DNA from: Caballeronia megalochromosomata
Lineage (GTDB): Bacteria > Pseudomonadota > Gammaproteobacteria > Burkholderiales > Burkholderiaceae
Direction: 5' to 3'
Assembly (NCBI GenBank): GCA_001580565.1
Contig: LRBF01000233.1
Location: forward strand, 1-64,000
Length of the DNA stretch: 64,000 nucleotides
Part shown: one piece after another, positions 1-9,100 of the stretch
How the letters are laid out: every line of letters begins with the position of its first letter
Position numbering within the stretch: the first letter of the stretch is position 1
Position numbers and translations under genes: made by a program
Notes under the pieces: generated by a model
What the model was told of the DNA's origin: nothing
The model's database searches: none
Seen by the model: the letters and a program-made list of their open reading frames with translations, nothing else

Positions 1-1
1 T

Positions 2-430
2 GACGAACGTCGCCCGTTCAAGCCGCGTGGCGAGGATTCGCGTCCCGGGTTTGGCGAGCGTGGTCGCGAGGGCCGTCCGCCTGCACGCGGCGAGCGCCCG
101 GCCGGTGGCGAAGAACGTCGCACTTTCAAGCCGCGTGGCGACGATTCGCGTCCGGCGTTTGGTGATCGCGGCCCGCGCAAGTCGTTCGAAGGCCGTCCGC
201 CTTCGCGCGGTGAGCGCCCAGCGAGCGGCGAAGAACGTCGCCCATTCAAGTCACGTGGTGACGATTCACGTCCCGCATTTGGCGAGCGTGATCGCGAGGG
301 CCGTCCGCCTGCACGCGGCGAGCGCCCTGCCAGTGGTGACGATCGTCGCCCGTTCAAGCCGCGCGGCGACGATTCACGTCCCTCTTTCGGCGATCGCGGT
401 CCGCGCAAGTCGTTCGAAGACCGCCCGCTC
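2..430 (+). repeat. In-frame tandem repeat, alternating 108- and 120-bp units
   Basis: Copies of a unit encoding RRPFKPRGDDSRP-like sequence begin at 2, 110, 230 and 338, so the spacings are 108, 120 and 108 bp. Two unit types alternate. The short type contains FGERGREGRPPARGERP; the long type contains FGDRGPRKSFEGRPPSRG. Both lengths are multiples of three, so the repeat expands or contracts in frame. The array continues beyond the window edge. Confidence 0.85.
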
Positions 431-1333
431 AAGCCGCGTGAGGATCGTGCGCCGGGAACGCGCCCCGCACGCCGCGACGACGATCGGCCGTTTGCCAAAC
501 GCGACGATCGCAGCGAAGCGCCCAAGCCCGCCGCGCCCGTCGCCGAATCCGTGCCGAAGCACCGCGACCACCACGACGGCCTCGTGCGTCTGTCCAAAGT
601 GATGTCGGAACTCGGCCTCTGCTCGCGCCGCGAAGCCGACGAATGGATCGAGAAAGGCTGGGTGCTCGTCGACGGCGAAGTCATCGACACGCTCGGCACG
701 CGGATCCGTCCGACGCAGAACATCGAGGTCCTGCCCGCGGCGCGTTCCGCGCAGTCGCAACTGGTGACGATCCTGCTGCACAAGCCGGTCGGCTATGTGT
801 CGGGTCAGGCGGAAGACGGCTACGAGCCCGCGGTCACGCTCATCAACCCGGCCAATCACTGGGAAGAGGATCACTCGGGCATCCGATTCGTGCCGGGACA
901 TCTGCGCACGCTCGCGCCGGCCGGCCGTCTCGACATCGATTCGACCGGACTGCTCGTGCTCACGCAGGACGGCCGCATCGCGAAGCAACTGATCGGTGGC
1001 CATTCGGAAGTCGACAAGGAGTATCTCGTGCGCGTGCGTTTCGGCGAGCACACGGTCGACGTCGACCAGCATCTGCCCGCCGAGCAACTCGCACTCCTGC
1101 GTCACGGCCTCGAACTCGACGGCGTGCCGCTCAAGACCGCGCAGGTGAGCTGGCAGAACGGCGAACAGCTTCGCTTCGTGCTGCGTGAAGGCAAGAAACG
1201 GCAGATTCGCCGCATGTGCGAACTGGTCGGACTGGACGTCGTCGGCCTGAAGCGCATTCGCATGGGCCACGTCACGCTCGGCGCGCTGCCGCCCGGTCAG
1301 TGGCGCTATCTGGGCCCGAACGAGACGTTCTGA
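2..1333 (+). CDS. rluF: RluF-like rRNA pseudouridine synthase, 5' end outside window
   Basis: The RsuA/RluB/RluF family converts specific uridines in rRNA to pseudouridine. About 443 residues are visible and the frame is already open at base 2, so the start lies upstream. The first ~180 residues are a low-complexity Arg/Asp/Gly/Pro tail built from tandem repeats. An S4 RNA-binding domain follows (RLSKVMSELGLCSRREAD, near visible residue 195), then the catalytic domain with the nucleophilic Asp in GRLDIDSTGLL (visible residue ~311) and the C-terminal motif KKRQIRRMCE. The QIRRMCE motif and the ending LPPGQWRYL look more like RluF than RluB or RsuA, but the substrate uridine is not proven. The basic tail could add non-specific RNA contact (inference). 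Confidence 0.85.
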   Translation, partial: DERRPFKPRGEDSRPGFGERGREGRPPARGERPAGGEERRTFKPRGDDSRPAFGDRGPRKSFEGRPPSRGERPASGEERRPFKSRGDDSRPAFGERDREGRPPARGERPASGDDRRPFKPRGDDSRPSFGDRGPRKSFEDRPLKPREDRAPGTRPARRDDDRPFAKRDDRSEAPKPAAPVAESVPKHRDHHDGLVRLSKVMSELGLCSRREADEWIEKGWVLVDGEVIDTLGTRIRPTQNIEVLPAARSAQSQLVTILLHKPVGYVSGQAEDGYEPAVTLINPANHWEEDHSGIRFVPGHLRTLAPAGRLDIDSTGLLVLTQDGRIAKQLIGGHSEVDKEYLVRVRFGEHTVDVDQHLPAEQLALLRHGLELDGVPLKTAQVSWQNGEQLRFVLREGKKRQIRRMCELVGLDVVGLKRIRMGHVTLGALPPGQWRYLGPNETF

Positions 1334-1423
1334 GCCTGCCAAAAAGTCCGCATGCACGTCTGACCGAACGTGCGTGCGGACGTCTGTTGCGTCGCAAAAA
1401 TGCGACGTTCCCGCGAAAAAATA

Positions 1424-1452
1424 GGCACGATGCAGTCCCGATCGTGCCTTTT
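1424..1452 (+). terminator. Rho-independent terminator after the pseudouridine synthase
   Basis: An 8-bp perfect stem GGCACGAT/ATCGTGCC with a 9-nt loop is followed by TTTT and a T-rich run. Two further hairpins precede it: GTCGCA/TGCGAC at 1391-1406, and a 14-bp near-perfect stem at 1346-1381 just after the stop codon. Confidence 0.75.
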
Positions 1453-1595
1453 CGTTTTCAGCCGTTTTTTGACTAAAGAAAATGAATCGTCGATCCGATA
1501 CACCTGTCAGGCGGATGCGCGCGACGCGCGGCCTCGCGGCTCAGGTGGACGGCAGCAAGATCAGCAGCATTGAACGGCATTGATGGAGAATCGCC

Positions 1596-1832
1596 ATGTC
1601 AGTTGAGATCATCGTTCGTGAGACAGGAACCGGTCTGGAGATCGTGAGTGGCCGACGACGGCTCGAAGCCCTGCTCGCCCTGCGCGACGAAGTCGTCGTG
1701 ATGAGCCCTGGCGTCGGGGAAATGGTCATCGCCCGCCTGCCCGACGGACGCCTGCAGGCCTCCGCGAATCCGGAGCATGTCGCGCTCTTTCGTCAGCCCG
1801 AACTCAGCGGCAGCCCGAACTCGATGGCGTAA
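1596..1832 (+). CDS. Small conserved-type protein of unknown function (78 aa)
   Basis: I do not recognise this family. The ATG has a plausible ribosome binding site (GGAGAA about 9 nt upstream). The product is compact and beta-rich in appearance, with no signal peptide or membrane segment. The stretch LEIVSGRRRLEALLALRDE loosely recalls the G-x-R-R-x-x-A motif of ParB-like nucleotide-binding domains, but the protein is much shorter than a ParB domain, so this is only a resemblance. It stands alone between two terminators and converges on def. Codon use matches its neighbours. Confidence 0.6.
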   Translation: MSVEIIVRETGTGLEIVSGRRRLEALLALRDEVVVMSPGVGEMVIARLPDGRLQASANPEHVALFRQPELSGSPNSMA

Positions 1833-1857
1833 AAAGAGCCGCTTCTGCCGAAGCGGC
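1831..1857 (-). terminator. Terminator of the ligA-def transcript
   Basis: On the minus strand an 8-bp stem GCCGCTTC/GAAGCGGC with a 4-nt loop is followed by TCTTTTT. It lies 39 bp beyond the def stop codon and overlaps the end of the convergent small gene. Confidence 0.8.
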
Positions 1858-1895
1858 GTTCCGCGTGATTCCTTTGCGGTGCGAACTGCGCAGCG

Positions 1896-2429
1896 TCATT
1901 CGTCGCGCGCTGGATCGAGCCCCGGGAAGAGCACTTCCGTGAAGCCGAACTTCGAGAAGTCGGTGATGCGCATCGGATAGAGCTTGCCGATCAGATGGTC
2001 GCACTCGTGCTGAACGACGCGCGCGTGAAAGCCCTCGGCGAGCCGCTCGATGGCGTTGCCGTACTGATCGAAGCCCTGGTAGCGGATCATCGAAAAGCGC
2101 TGCACCGCCCCGCGCAAGCCCGGCACGGACAGGCACCCTTCCCAGCCCTCCTCCATGTCGTGCCCGTTCGGCGTGATGATCGGATTGATGAGCACCGTCT
2201 CCGGCACCGACGGCGCGTCCGGATAACGCTCGTTCTGCCCGAAGCCGAAGATCACCACCTGCAGATCGACGCCGATCTGCGGGGCGGCGAGGCCGGCGCC
2301 ATTGGCGTCACGCATCGTGTCGAACATGTCCTGCACGAGCGCGTGCAGTTCGGGTGTGTCGAAATGCTCGACCGGCTGCGCGATACGCAACAGCCGCGGA
2401 TCGCCCATCTTCAGGATTTCGCGAATCAT
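1896..2429 (-). CDS. def: Peptide deformylase
   Basis: Removes the formyl group from the N-terminal methionine of nascent proteins in the cytoplasm. The 177-residue protein has all three deformylase motifs: GAGLAAPQIG (44-53), EGCLSVPG (97-104, with metal ligand Cys99) and QHECDHL (140-146, with metal ligands His141 and His145 and catalytic Glu142). The length is typical. Its ATG overlaps the ligA stop by 4 bp, so the two are translationally coupled. The usual def partner fmt is absent here, which suggests this is one of several deformylase paralogues, as is common in Burkholderia. Confidence 0.93.
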   Translation of the reverse strand: MIREILKMGDPRLLRIAQPVEHFDTPELHALVQDMFDTMRDANGAGLAAPQIGVDLQVVIFGFGQNERYPDAPSVPETVLINPIITPNGHDMEEGWEGCLSVPGLRGAVQRFSMIRYQGFDQYGNAIERLAEGFHARVVQHECDHLIGKLYPMRITDFSKFGFTEVLFPGLDPARDE

Positions 2430-4504
2430 GGAGTGACTCCTTCCAAAAGCTTACGCATGCCGTCTTCGTCGAGAACGGGAACACCGAGTTCTTCCGCTTT
2501 CACGAGCTTGCTGCCCGCTTCCGCGCCCGCCACAACGTAGTCGGTCTTTTTCGATACCGAGCCGGCCACCTTCGCCCCGGCCGCCTCCAGCATCTCCTTC
2601 GCTTCCTCGCGCGCGAGCGTGGGCAGCGTGCCCGTCAGCACGACCGTCTTGCCGGCCAGCACGCCTTGCGGCGCCTTCGGCGCGGGCGGTCCTTCCGGCC
2701 ACGACACCTTCACGCGCAATTGCTCGATCACATGCTGGTTGTGCTCTTCACTGAAGAAGTTGTGAATGGCCTCGGCAACGATCGGACCGACATCATTGAC
2801 TTCAAGCAGCTCTTCGACGGATGCCGCCATGATCGGATCCAGTGAGCCGAAGTGTTTGGCCAGATCCTTCGCCGTCGATTCGCCCACATGCCGAATGCCG
2901 AGCGCGTAGATGAAGCGCGCTAGCGTCGTCTTGCTCGCCTTTTCAAGCGAATCGATCAGGTTCTGCGCGGATTTGTCCGCGAAACGGTCGAGCGCGGCAA
3001 GCGTCGAAAAGCCGAGGTTGAAGAGATCGGCCGGCGTGCGCACGAGGTTCTGCTCGACCAGTTGATCGATGATCTTCTCGCCCAGCCCGTCGATGTCGAG
3101 CGCGCGGCGCTGCGCAAAATGCCAGAGCGCCTGCTTGCGCTGCGCCGGGCAGAAGAGTCCGCCCGTGCAGCGGGCGATCGCCTCATCCGGCAGGCGTTCG
3201 ATCTTCGAGCCGCAGACCGGGCATTCCGTCGGCATCACGAATTCGCGCGCATCGGCCGGACGCCGGTCGAGAATCGCGCCGACCACTTCGGGAATCACGT
3301 CGCCCGCGCGGCGCACGGTGACCGTATCGCCGATACGGATGTCCTTGCGCCGGACTTCGTCCTCGTTGTGCAGCGTCGCGTTGGTGACCGTCGCGCCGCC
3401 GACGAACACCGGCGCAAGCCGCGCGACCGGCGTGATCGCGCCGGTGCGGCCGACCTGCACGTCGATCGCGAGCAACTGCGTCAGCGCTTCCTGCGCCGGG
3501 AACTTGTGCGCGAGCGCGAAGCGCGGCGCGCGCGACACGAAGCCGAGCTTGTCCTGCTCGTCGCGCCGGTCGACCTTGTAGACGACGCCGTCGATGTCAT
3601 ACGGCAGCTTGTCGCGCTTCTCGCCGATCTTGCCGAAGAAACCGAGCAAACCTTCCGCGCCCTCGACCACCGCGCGCTCCGCATTCACCGGCAAGCCCAT
3701 TTCCTTGTACCAGTCGAGCAGCGCCGCGTGCGTGGCGGGCATCTCGGCGCCTTCCAGCACGCCGATGCCATAAGCGAAAAACGACAGCGAGCGTTGCGCG
3801 GTCATCTTCGGGTCGAGCTGGCGCAAGCCGCCCGCCGCCGCGTTGCGCGGATTCGCGAATTCGCGTTGTTCCGCCTCGCGCTGGCGCGCATTCAGACGCT
3901 CGAAGTCGCGCTTGAACATCAGCACTTCGCCGCGCACGTCGAGCCGCTTCGGCACGTTCTTGCCTTTCAGCGTGAGCGGAATGGAGCGGATGGTGCGCAC
4001 GTTCGCGGTGACGTCCTCGCCGGTTGCGCCGTCGCCGCGCGTCGCGGCCTGCGCGAAATGGCCGTCGTCGTAGCGCAGGGAAATGGCGAGGCCGTCGAAC
4101 TTCAGCTCGCACGCATATTCGATAGGCGTATGACCCAGCGCGTCCGACACGCGCTTGTCGAACGCGACGATGTCCTCGTCAGCGAAACCGTTGTTGAGCG
4201 AAAGCATCGGCACGTCGTGAACGACGGGCGTGAAGCCCCCGGCCACTTCACCGCCCACGCGCTGCGTCGGCGAATCCGGCGTGATCAGATCCGGATGATC
4301 GGCCTCGATGCCCTGCAGCTCCTTGAACAGCGTGTCGTATTCGGCGTCGGGCAGATCCGGCTGATCCAGCACGTAGTACGCGTAGTTCGCGCGCTCCAGT
4401 TCCGAGCGCAGCCACGCCGCGCGCTCGGCCGGACGATCGGCGCTGGGCACGGCGGCTTCCGATTTGGCGGTAGCGGCGGATTCGGCTTTTGTTTTTGCGG
4501 ACAT
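2426..4504 (-). CDS. ligA: NAD-dependent DNA ligase LigA
   Basis: Seals nicks between Okazaki fragments and during repair, using NAD+. The order is adenylation domain with the AMP-accepting Lys in ELKFDGLAIS (~135), OB fold, four-cysteine zinc finger (CPVCGSK...CTGGLFC), helix-hairpin-helix region and C-terminal BRCT domain (from about GVLAGKTVVLTGTLP). I chose the ATG at 4504 (692 aa). A TTG ten codons upstream (4534) is also in frame but would add MTDYPLSRSR, which I do not expect in the family. The first ~25 residues are a variable Ala/Lys/Glu-rich lead. A terminator lies just upstream, so ligA-def probably has its own promoter. Confidence 0.95.
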   Translation of the reverse strand: MSAKTKAESAATAKSEAAVPSADRPAERAAWLRSELERANYAYYVLDQPDLPDAEYDTLFKELQGIEADHPDLITPDSPTQRVGGEVAGGFTPVVHDVPMLSLNNGFADEDIVAFDKRVSDALGHTPIEYACELKFDGLAISLRYDDGHFAQAATRGDGATGEDVTANVRTIRSIPLTLKGKNVPKRLDVRGEVLMFKRDFERLNARQREAEQREFANPRNAAAGGLRQLDPKMTAQRSLSFFAYGIGVLEGAEMPATHAALLDWYKEMGLPVNAERAVVEGAEGLLGFFGKIGEKRDKLPYDIDGVVYKVDRRDEQDKLGFVSRAPRFALAHKFPAQEALTQLLAIDVQVGRTGAITPVARLAPVFVGGATVTNATLHNEDEVRRKDIRIGDTVTVRRAGDVIPEVVGAILDRRPADAREFVMPTECPVCGSKIERLPDEAIARCTGGLFCPAQRKQALWHFAQRRALDIDGLGEKIIDQLVEQNLVRTPADLFNLGFSTLAALDRFADKSAQNLIDSLEKASKTTLARFIYALGIRHVGESTAKDLAKHFGSLDPIMAASVEELLEVNDVGPIVAEAIHNFFSEEHNQHVIEQLRVKVSWPEGPPAPKAPQGVLAGKTVVLTGTLPTLAREEAKEMLEAAGAKVAGSVSKKTDYVVAGAEAGSKLVKAEELGVPVLDEDGMRKLLEGVTP

Positions 4505-4623
4505 GCGGCTTCGGGAAAGTGGGTAGTCAGTCAACCGACCGTTCGATTGTCTCAGAAGATCGGTAAATCGTGGCGTCGGCCGAATGGCCTAAGTGCGGGC
4601 GTCGGTGCGGCGGCGCGCACGCA

Positions 4624-4648
4624 AAGAAAAGCGCCCCGGCCGGGGCGC
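4624..4648 (-). terminator. Terminator between zipA and ligA
   Basis: The palindrome at 4631-4648 (GCGCCCC-GGCC-GGGGCGC) is followed on the minus strand by TTTTCTTT. It lies 47 bp beyond the zipA stop and upstream of ligA, separating the two transcripts. Confidence 0.8.
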
Positions 4649-4695
4649 GATTCTCTTGCAGCGAGCGCGCGTCGCGAGCCGCGCGCATCGGGCGC

Positions 4696-5946
4696 TTACT
4701 GGCTGAACAGGCGCCGCGTCGCGGGCGAGCCGGCGGGAATGCCGGCCTGCTCCAGCTTCGCATAAAGAGTCATCAATTGCTTTTCGATGGCGAGCAGCGC
4801 GGATTCGGGCAACGGCCGCCGCTGATCGTCGACGACGCGCGCGCCGATGCGCTCCGACAGCGACTTCGCATAGTCGCACATCAGGCGAAACGGCAGGATG
4901 TCCTCGTCGGCGACGGGCACGTCGAGCACCAGCGTGATCATCTGGCCGCCCTTGTAGGTGAGGTCGTCGCGCAGGAAGTTGGTATCGCCGAACTGGAGCA
5001 TGAAGACGGGATTCTGCTTCGCGTCGAGCTTCACGAAACGCGTGCCGTCGCGCGAGAGCAAAAGGCCGTCCTGCGACGCCACCGCCTGCACGTAGTTCGC
5101 GGACCACGGCGCGCCGTCGGAGAGGATGTTGATCGAGAGCTGCGCGTCGCATTGCGCGGCGAACGCGTCGAGCTCGCGCGCCATGCCGACGGTTTCCATC
5201 ATGTCGGGAAATTCGGGCGCGCCGTCGATGGCATCCGCGAGGCGCTGCACGCCGGTCACGAACTCGGAGAATTCGAGCTCGTTGAGCGGGCCACTGCGGT
5301 TCGCGAGTTGCGCGGCCGCGCGCAGCTCGTCATAGCGCACGCCGTTGCGCGGCAATTCCCACGTGGCCTCGCCTTCGGCCTTGCCTTCGATCGTGACGGG
5401 CTTCGTGCCCGCGCGACGCAGACGCTGCGCGAGCGGAATCACGCGATCGCCCGGGACCGGCGCGGCGAGGCGAATCGGCACGACGCAGTCGATACGCCGA
5501 TCCACCACCGCCGGCGGCGCCGACGAAATCGTCGTGGCGGCAGGCATGACCGGTTCGGCGCGTTCATCCTCGCTTGTGCTTTCGGTTTCCTGCGCGGCGC
5601 CGTTCGCGGAAGTCGCCTCGGCCTGGAGATCGACGGCCGTATCGGCAGGGGCGACCGGGGGCACGGGATTCGCGCCACCGAAGCTCGGCTCCATGCGCGC
5701 ATCACGCGGCTCTTCGCCGGCGCCGTCGGCCTCGCCCGCGACCGGCTCGCGCCGCGACTGGCGCACGGGCTCGATGAACGGCTGTTCGTCGTCCGCTTCC
5801 TGACGCGCGAGCGCATCGGCCGCTTCGTCGGGCATCGGGCGCGGCATCTTGCGACGCACCTTCGCGCTCTGCCACGCGTTGTATACGACCACGCCGCCCA
5901 CCACCACCGCTCCGGCTCCAATCAAACCGAGTGTCAACTCGTCCAT
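4696..5946 (-). CDS. zipA: Cell division protein ZipA
   Basis: Anchors FtsZ filaments to the inner membrane during division. The 416-residue protein starts with a short periplasmic end and one membrane helix (LGLIGAGAVVVGGVVVY, ~6-22). A basic stretch (KVRRKMPRP), a long Pro/Ala/Glu-rich linker (~40-200) and a C-terminal globular FtsZ-binding domain (~270-400, including GGQMITLVLDVP) follow. This architecture and the smc-zipA-ligA order are standard in beta- and gamma-proteobacteria. The linker is poorly conserved, so identity rests on the two ends and the context. Confidence 0.9.
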   Translation of the reverse strand: MDELTLGLIGAGAVVVGGVVVYNAWQSAKVRRKMPRPMPDEAADALARQEADDEQPFIEPVRQSRREPVAGEADGAGEEPRDARMEPSFGGANPVPPVAPADTAVDLQAEATSANGAAQETESTSEDERAEPVMPAATTISSAPPAVVDRRIDCVVPIRLAAPVPGDRVIPLAQRLRRAGTKPVTIEGKAEGEATWELPRNGVRYDELRAAAQLANRSGPLNELEFSEFVTGVQRLADAIDGAPEFPDMMETVGMARELDAFAAQCDAQLSINILSDGAPWSANYVQAVASQDGLLLSRDGTRFVKLDAKQNPVFMLQFGDTNFLRDDLTYKGGQMITLVLDVPVADEDILPFRLMCDYAKSLSERIGARVVDDQRRPLPESALLAIEKQLMTLYAKLEQAGIPAGSPATRRLFSQ

Positions 5947-6123
5947 GCAGGCTCCATCATTCTTTTAAGTTACGAAGCGCCGCGCGATCTGTCGCCCGCA
6001 TCGCGCCGCGTTCCGGCTTTTCGCCGCCGCCTGGCCGATGCGCGCCACTCCGCGCCTTGACGCACGCCGCCGGATCGTCGTCCGGCCCTTCACTCAATCA
6101 AAACTTTTGCGAACCGCGCTGCT

Positions 6124-9100
6124 TCAGCCGTTCTGCGCGAAGCCCGCCGCGGCTTCCATGTCCACCGCGACGATGCGCGACACGCCCTGCTCCTGCATCG
6201 TCACGCCGATCAGTTGCTGCGCCATTTCCATCGCGATCTTGTTGTGCGAGATGAACAGGAACTGCGTCTTGGCCGCCATCGCGCGCACGAGATTCGCGAA
6301 GCGCTCCGTGTTGGCGTCGTCGAGCGGCGCGTCCACTTCGTCGAGCAGACAGAACGGCGCGGGGTTCAACTGGAACATCGCGAACACGAGCGCGGTCGCG
6401 GTGAGCGCCTTTTCACCGCCCGACAGCAGGTGAATCGTCGAATTCTTCTTGCCGGGCGGCTGCGCCATCACCTGCACGCCGGCGTCGAGGATCTCGTCGC
6501 CAGTCATGATGAGCTTCGCCTGGCCGCCGCCGAAAAGACGCGGGAACAGCTCGCCGAAGTGACGGTTCACTTCGTCGAACGTGCCCTGCAGGAGCGCGCG
6601 CGTTTCCTGGTCGATTTTCTGGATCGCGTCTTCCAGCGTGCCGATGGCGTTGTTGAGATCCGCCGACTGCGCGTCGAGAAAGTGCTTGCGCTCGGTCGCC
6701 GCGGAGAGCTCTTCGAGCGCGGCCATGTTGACGGGGCCGAGCGCGTTGATCGCGTTGTTCAGACGCGTGACTTCGCCTTGCAGATACGACGGCTTCATAT
6801 CCGGCGTGAGCTTTTCGGCGAGTTCGGCTTCATCGACGCCCGCCGCCTGCAACTGCTCGACGAACTGCTCGCCGCTGATGCGTGCGGCCTGCTCCTTCAA
6901 CTGCAATTCGTTGATCCTGTCGCGCAGCGGCTGCAGCGAGCGTTCGGCCATGAGGCGCTGCTCGTCGGACTGACGCAGACGCGCGGTGAGATCGTCCAGC
7001 TCGACGCGCGCCGCATGCAAGGATTCCTCACGCGCCGCGCGCACTTCGAGCGCGTCGTGAAGGCCGGTTTGCGCGGTCTGCTCGTTGATGGTTTCGAGTT
7101 CGGCGCGCGCGTCTTCCAGCGCGCCCGCGATGCGCTCGCTCTGGTCGTGCGCCGTCTCGATGTTGCGACGGTACTCGTCGATCTTTGCCGCGAGCCCGCG
7201 CACGGCGAAACTCGCGTCGCTCGCGGCGCGTTCCAGTTCGCGCAGTGCGTGGCGCGCGTTCGTCAGTTCTTCGTCGAGCGATTCGAACGCGAGCTGGTTG
7301 TCTTCGAAACGCGCCTGCAATTGCGCGATCTCGCCATCGTGACGCTCGAACGCGGCTTCCGATTCGGCGCGCAGCGCGCGCTGCTCCTCGACCTGCGCGG
7401 CGATCTCTTCGAGTTCCTCGCCGATCTGCGTATTGCGCTGCGTGTAGCGCTCGTGCGCCTGCGCGAGCTTCAGCACGTCCATCTGCAATGCGTGAACGCG
7501 CTGCGTCGCGCGCTCGGCGGCGGCGCGCGCGTCCGCGAGCGTCTGCGAGCCTTGCGTGTGCGCGGCATCGGCGCGCACGGCGTTCGCCTTCGCTTCGTCG
7601 GACAAGAGCGCCTGCGCGCGCACCTGCTTCGTGAGGTTCTCGATTTCCTGAGCGCGCGCAAGCATGCCCGACTGCTCGGAATCCGGCGCGTAAAGCTGCA
7701 CGCCCACGCGCGTCACGATATGCCCCGCCTTCACGACGAACGCGGCGCCGTCCGGCAACTGATTGCGCGCGCCGAGCGCCTGTGCGATATCGTCGGCGAT
7801 GAAGGTCGTGGCGAGCCATTCGTTGAGCACGGCGCGCAGGCCCGGATCGTCGATGCGCACGAGCGACAGCAACGGGCGCAAGCCATCCGGCGTCTGCACC
7901 GGCTTGCCCGCGGCGGGCGGCGAATAGAACGCGAGCTTGGCGGGCGGCGCATCGGTGGCGAACGCCTTGACCCAATCCAGATTCGATACTTCGAGCGCGG
8001 CCAGACGCTCGCGCAGCACGGATTCGAGCGCCGCTTCCCAGCCGGTCTCAACGTGCAGCTTCTTCCACAGACGCGGCAGCGCGCCGAGCTCGTGCTTGTC
8101 GAGCCACGGCTGGATCTTGCCTTCAGTCTGCACGCTTTCCTGAAGCTGCTTGAGCGCGGCGAGGCGCGCTTCGAGCTGGTGAATTTGCGCGCTTTCCTTC
8201 TGCACGCGGTCTTGCGCCTGGCGGCGCTCGGCGTCCAGACGCGGCGCCGTTTCTTGCGCATCGGCGAGGCGTGCTTGCGCTTCGCCGAGAATCTCTTCGT
8301 TCTCGGCGAGTTGCATGCGCAGCTCTTCGAGATGCGCTTCGTCGGGTGCGTCCAGCCCTTTCGCTTCGCTCTTGAGCCGCTCCTGGCGCTGCTGCAGTTG
8401 CTGAAGCTGCTGATCCGCATTGCGCTGATGCGCCGCTTCGAGCTTCAGCGCCTGTTCCGCGCGCGCGATGCCCGCGCGTTCTTCGTTCAGTTGCGCCTGC
8501 GCGTCGCGCCAGCGGGCTTCGAGCGCGGGCAGCGCGTCGTGCTTCGCGGCGGCATTTTCCTGAGCGATGGCAGCCTTCTCTTCGCCTTCGGCAAGCGCTT
8601 CGGTCGCGGTGTCGATCTCGTCGTGCGCCTTCTGCGCCTGCACCTGCCATTGCTCGCGCTGCGCGGTGAGCGCGGCGATCTGCGCCTGCACCCGATTGCG
8701 CGATTCGACGATGAAGCGGATCTCCGCCTCCAGCCGACTCACTTCGGCATTGGCTTCGTAGAGCGCGCCTTGCGCGCCCTGCATCGCGTCGCTCGCGCCG
8801 TAATGCGCGACCCGCAGCGTTTCCAGTTGCGCTTCGACTTCACGCAGGCGCGCGGTCTGCGCCTCCAGTTCGACCTGCGCTTCGCGGATCGCGCGCTGCT
8901 GGCGCTCGGCTTCGTTGCCCGCTTCCTTCTTGCGCAGGAGCCACAGAAGGCGCTGCTTCTCTTCGCCCTCGGCGTGCAGTTCCTTGTACTTCGTCGCGAC
9001 GACCGCCTGCGCTTCGAGCTTCTCGAGATTGTTCGACAGTTCGCGGACGATGTCTTCGACACGCGTCAGATTCTCGCGCGTGTCATGCAGACGGTTCTCC

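Noticed and set aside
2..430. Regular repeats that could suggest a CRISPR array
   Set aside because: Units are 108/120 bp, multiples of three, without unique spacers, and they encode an in-frame protein tail.
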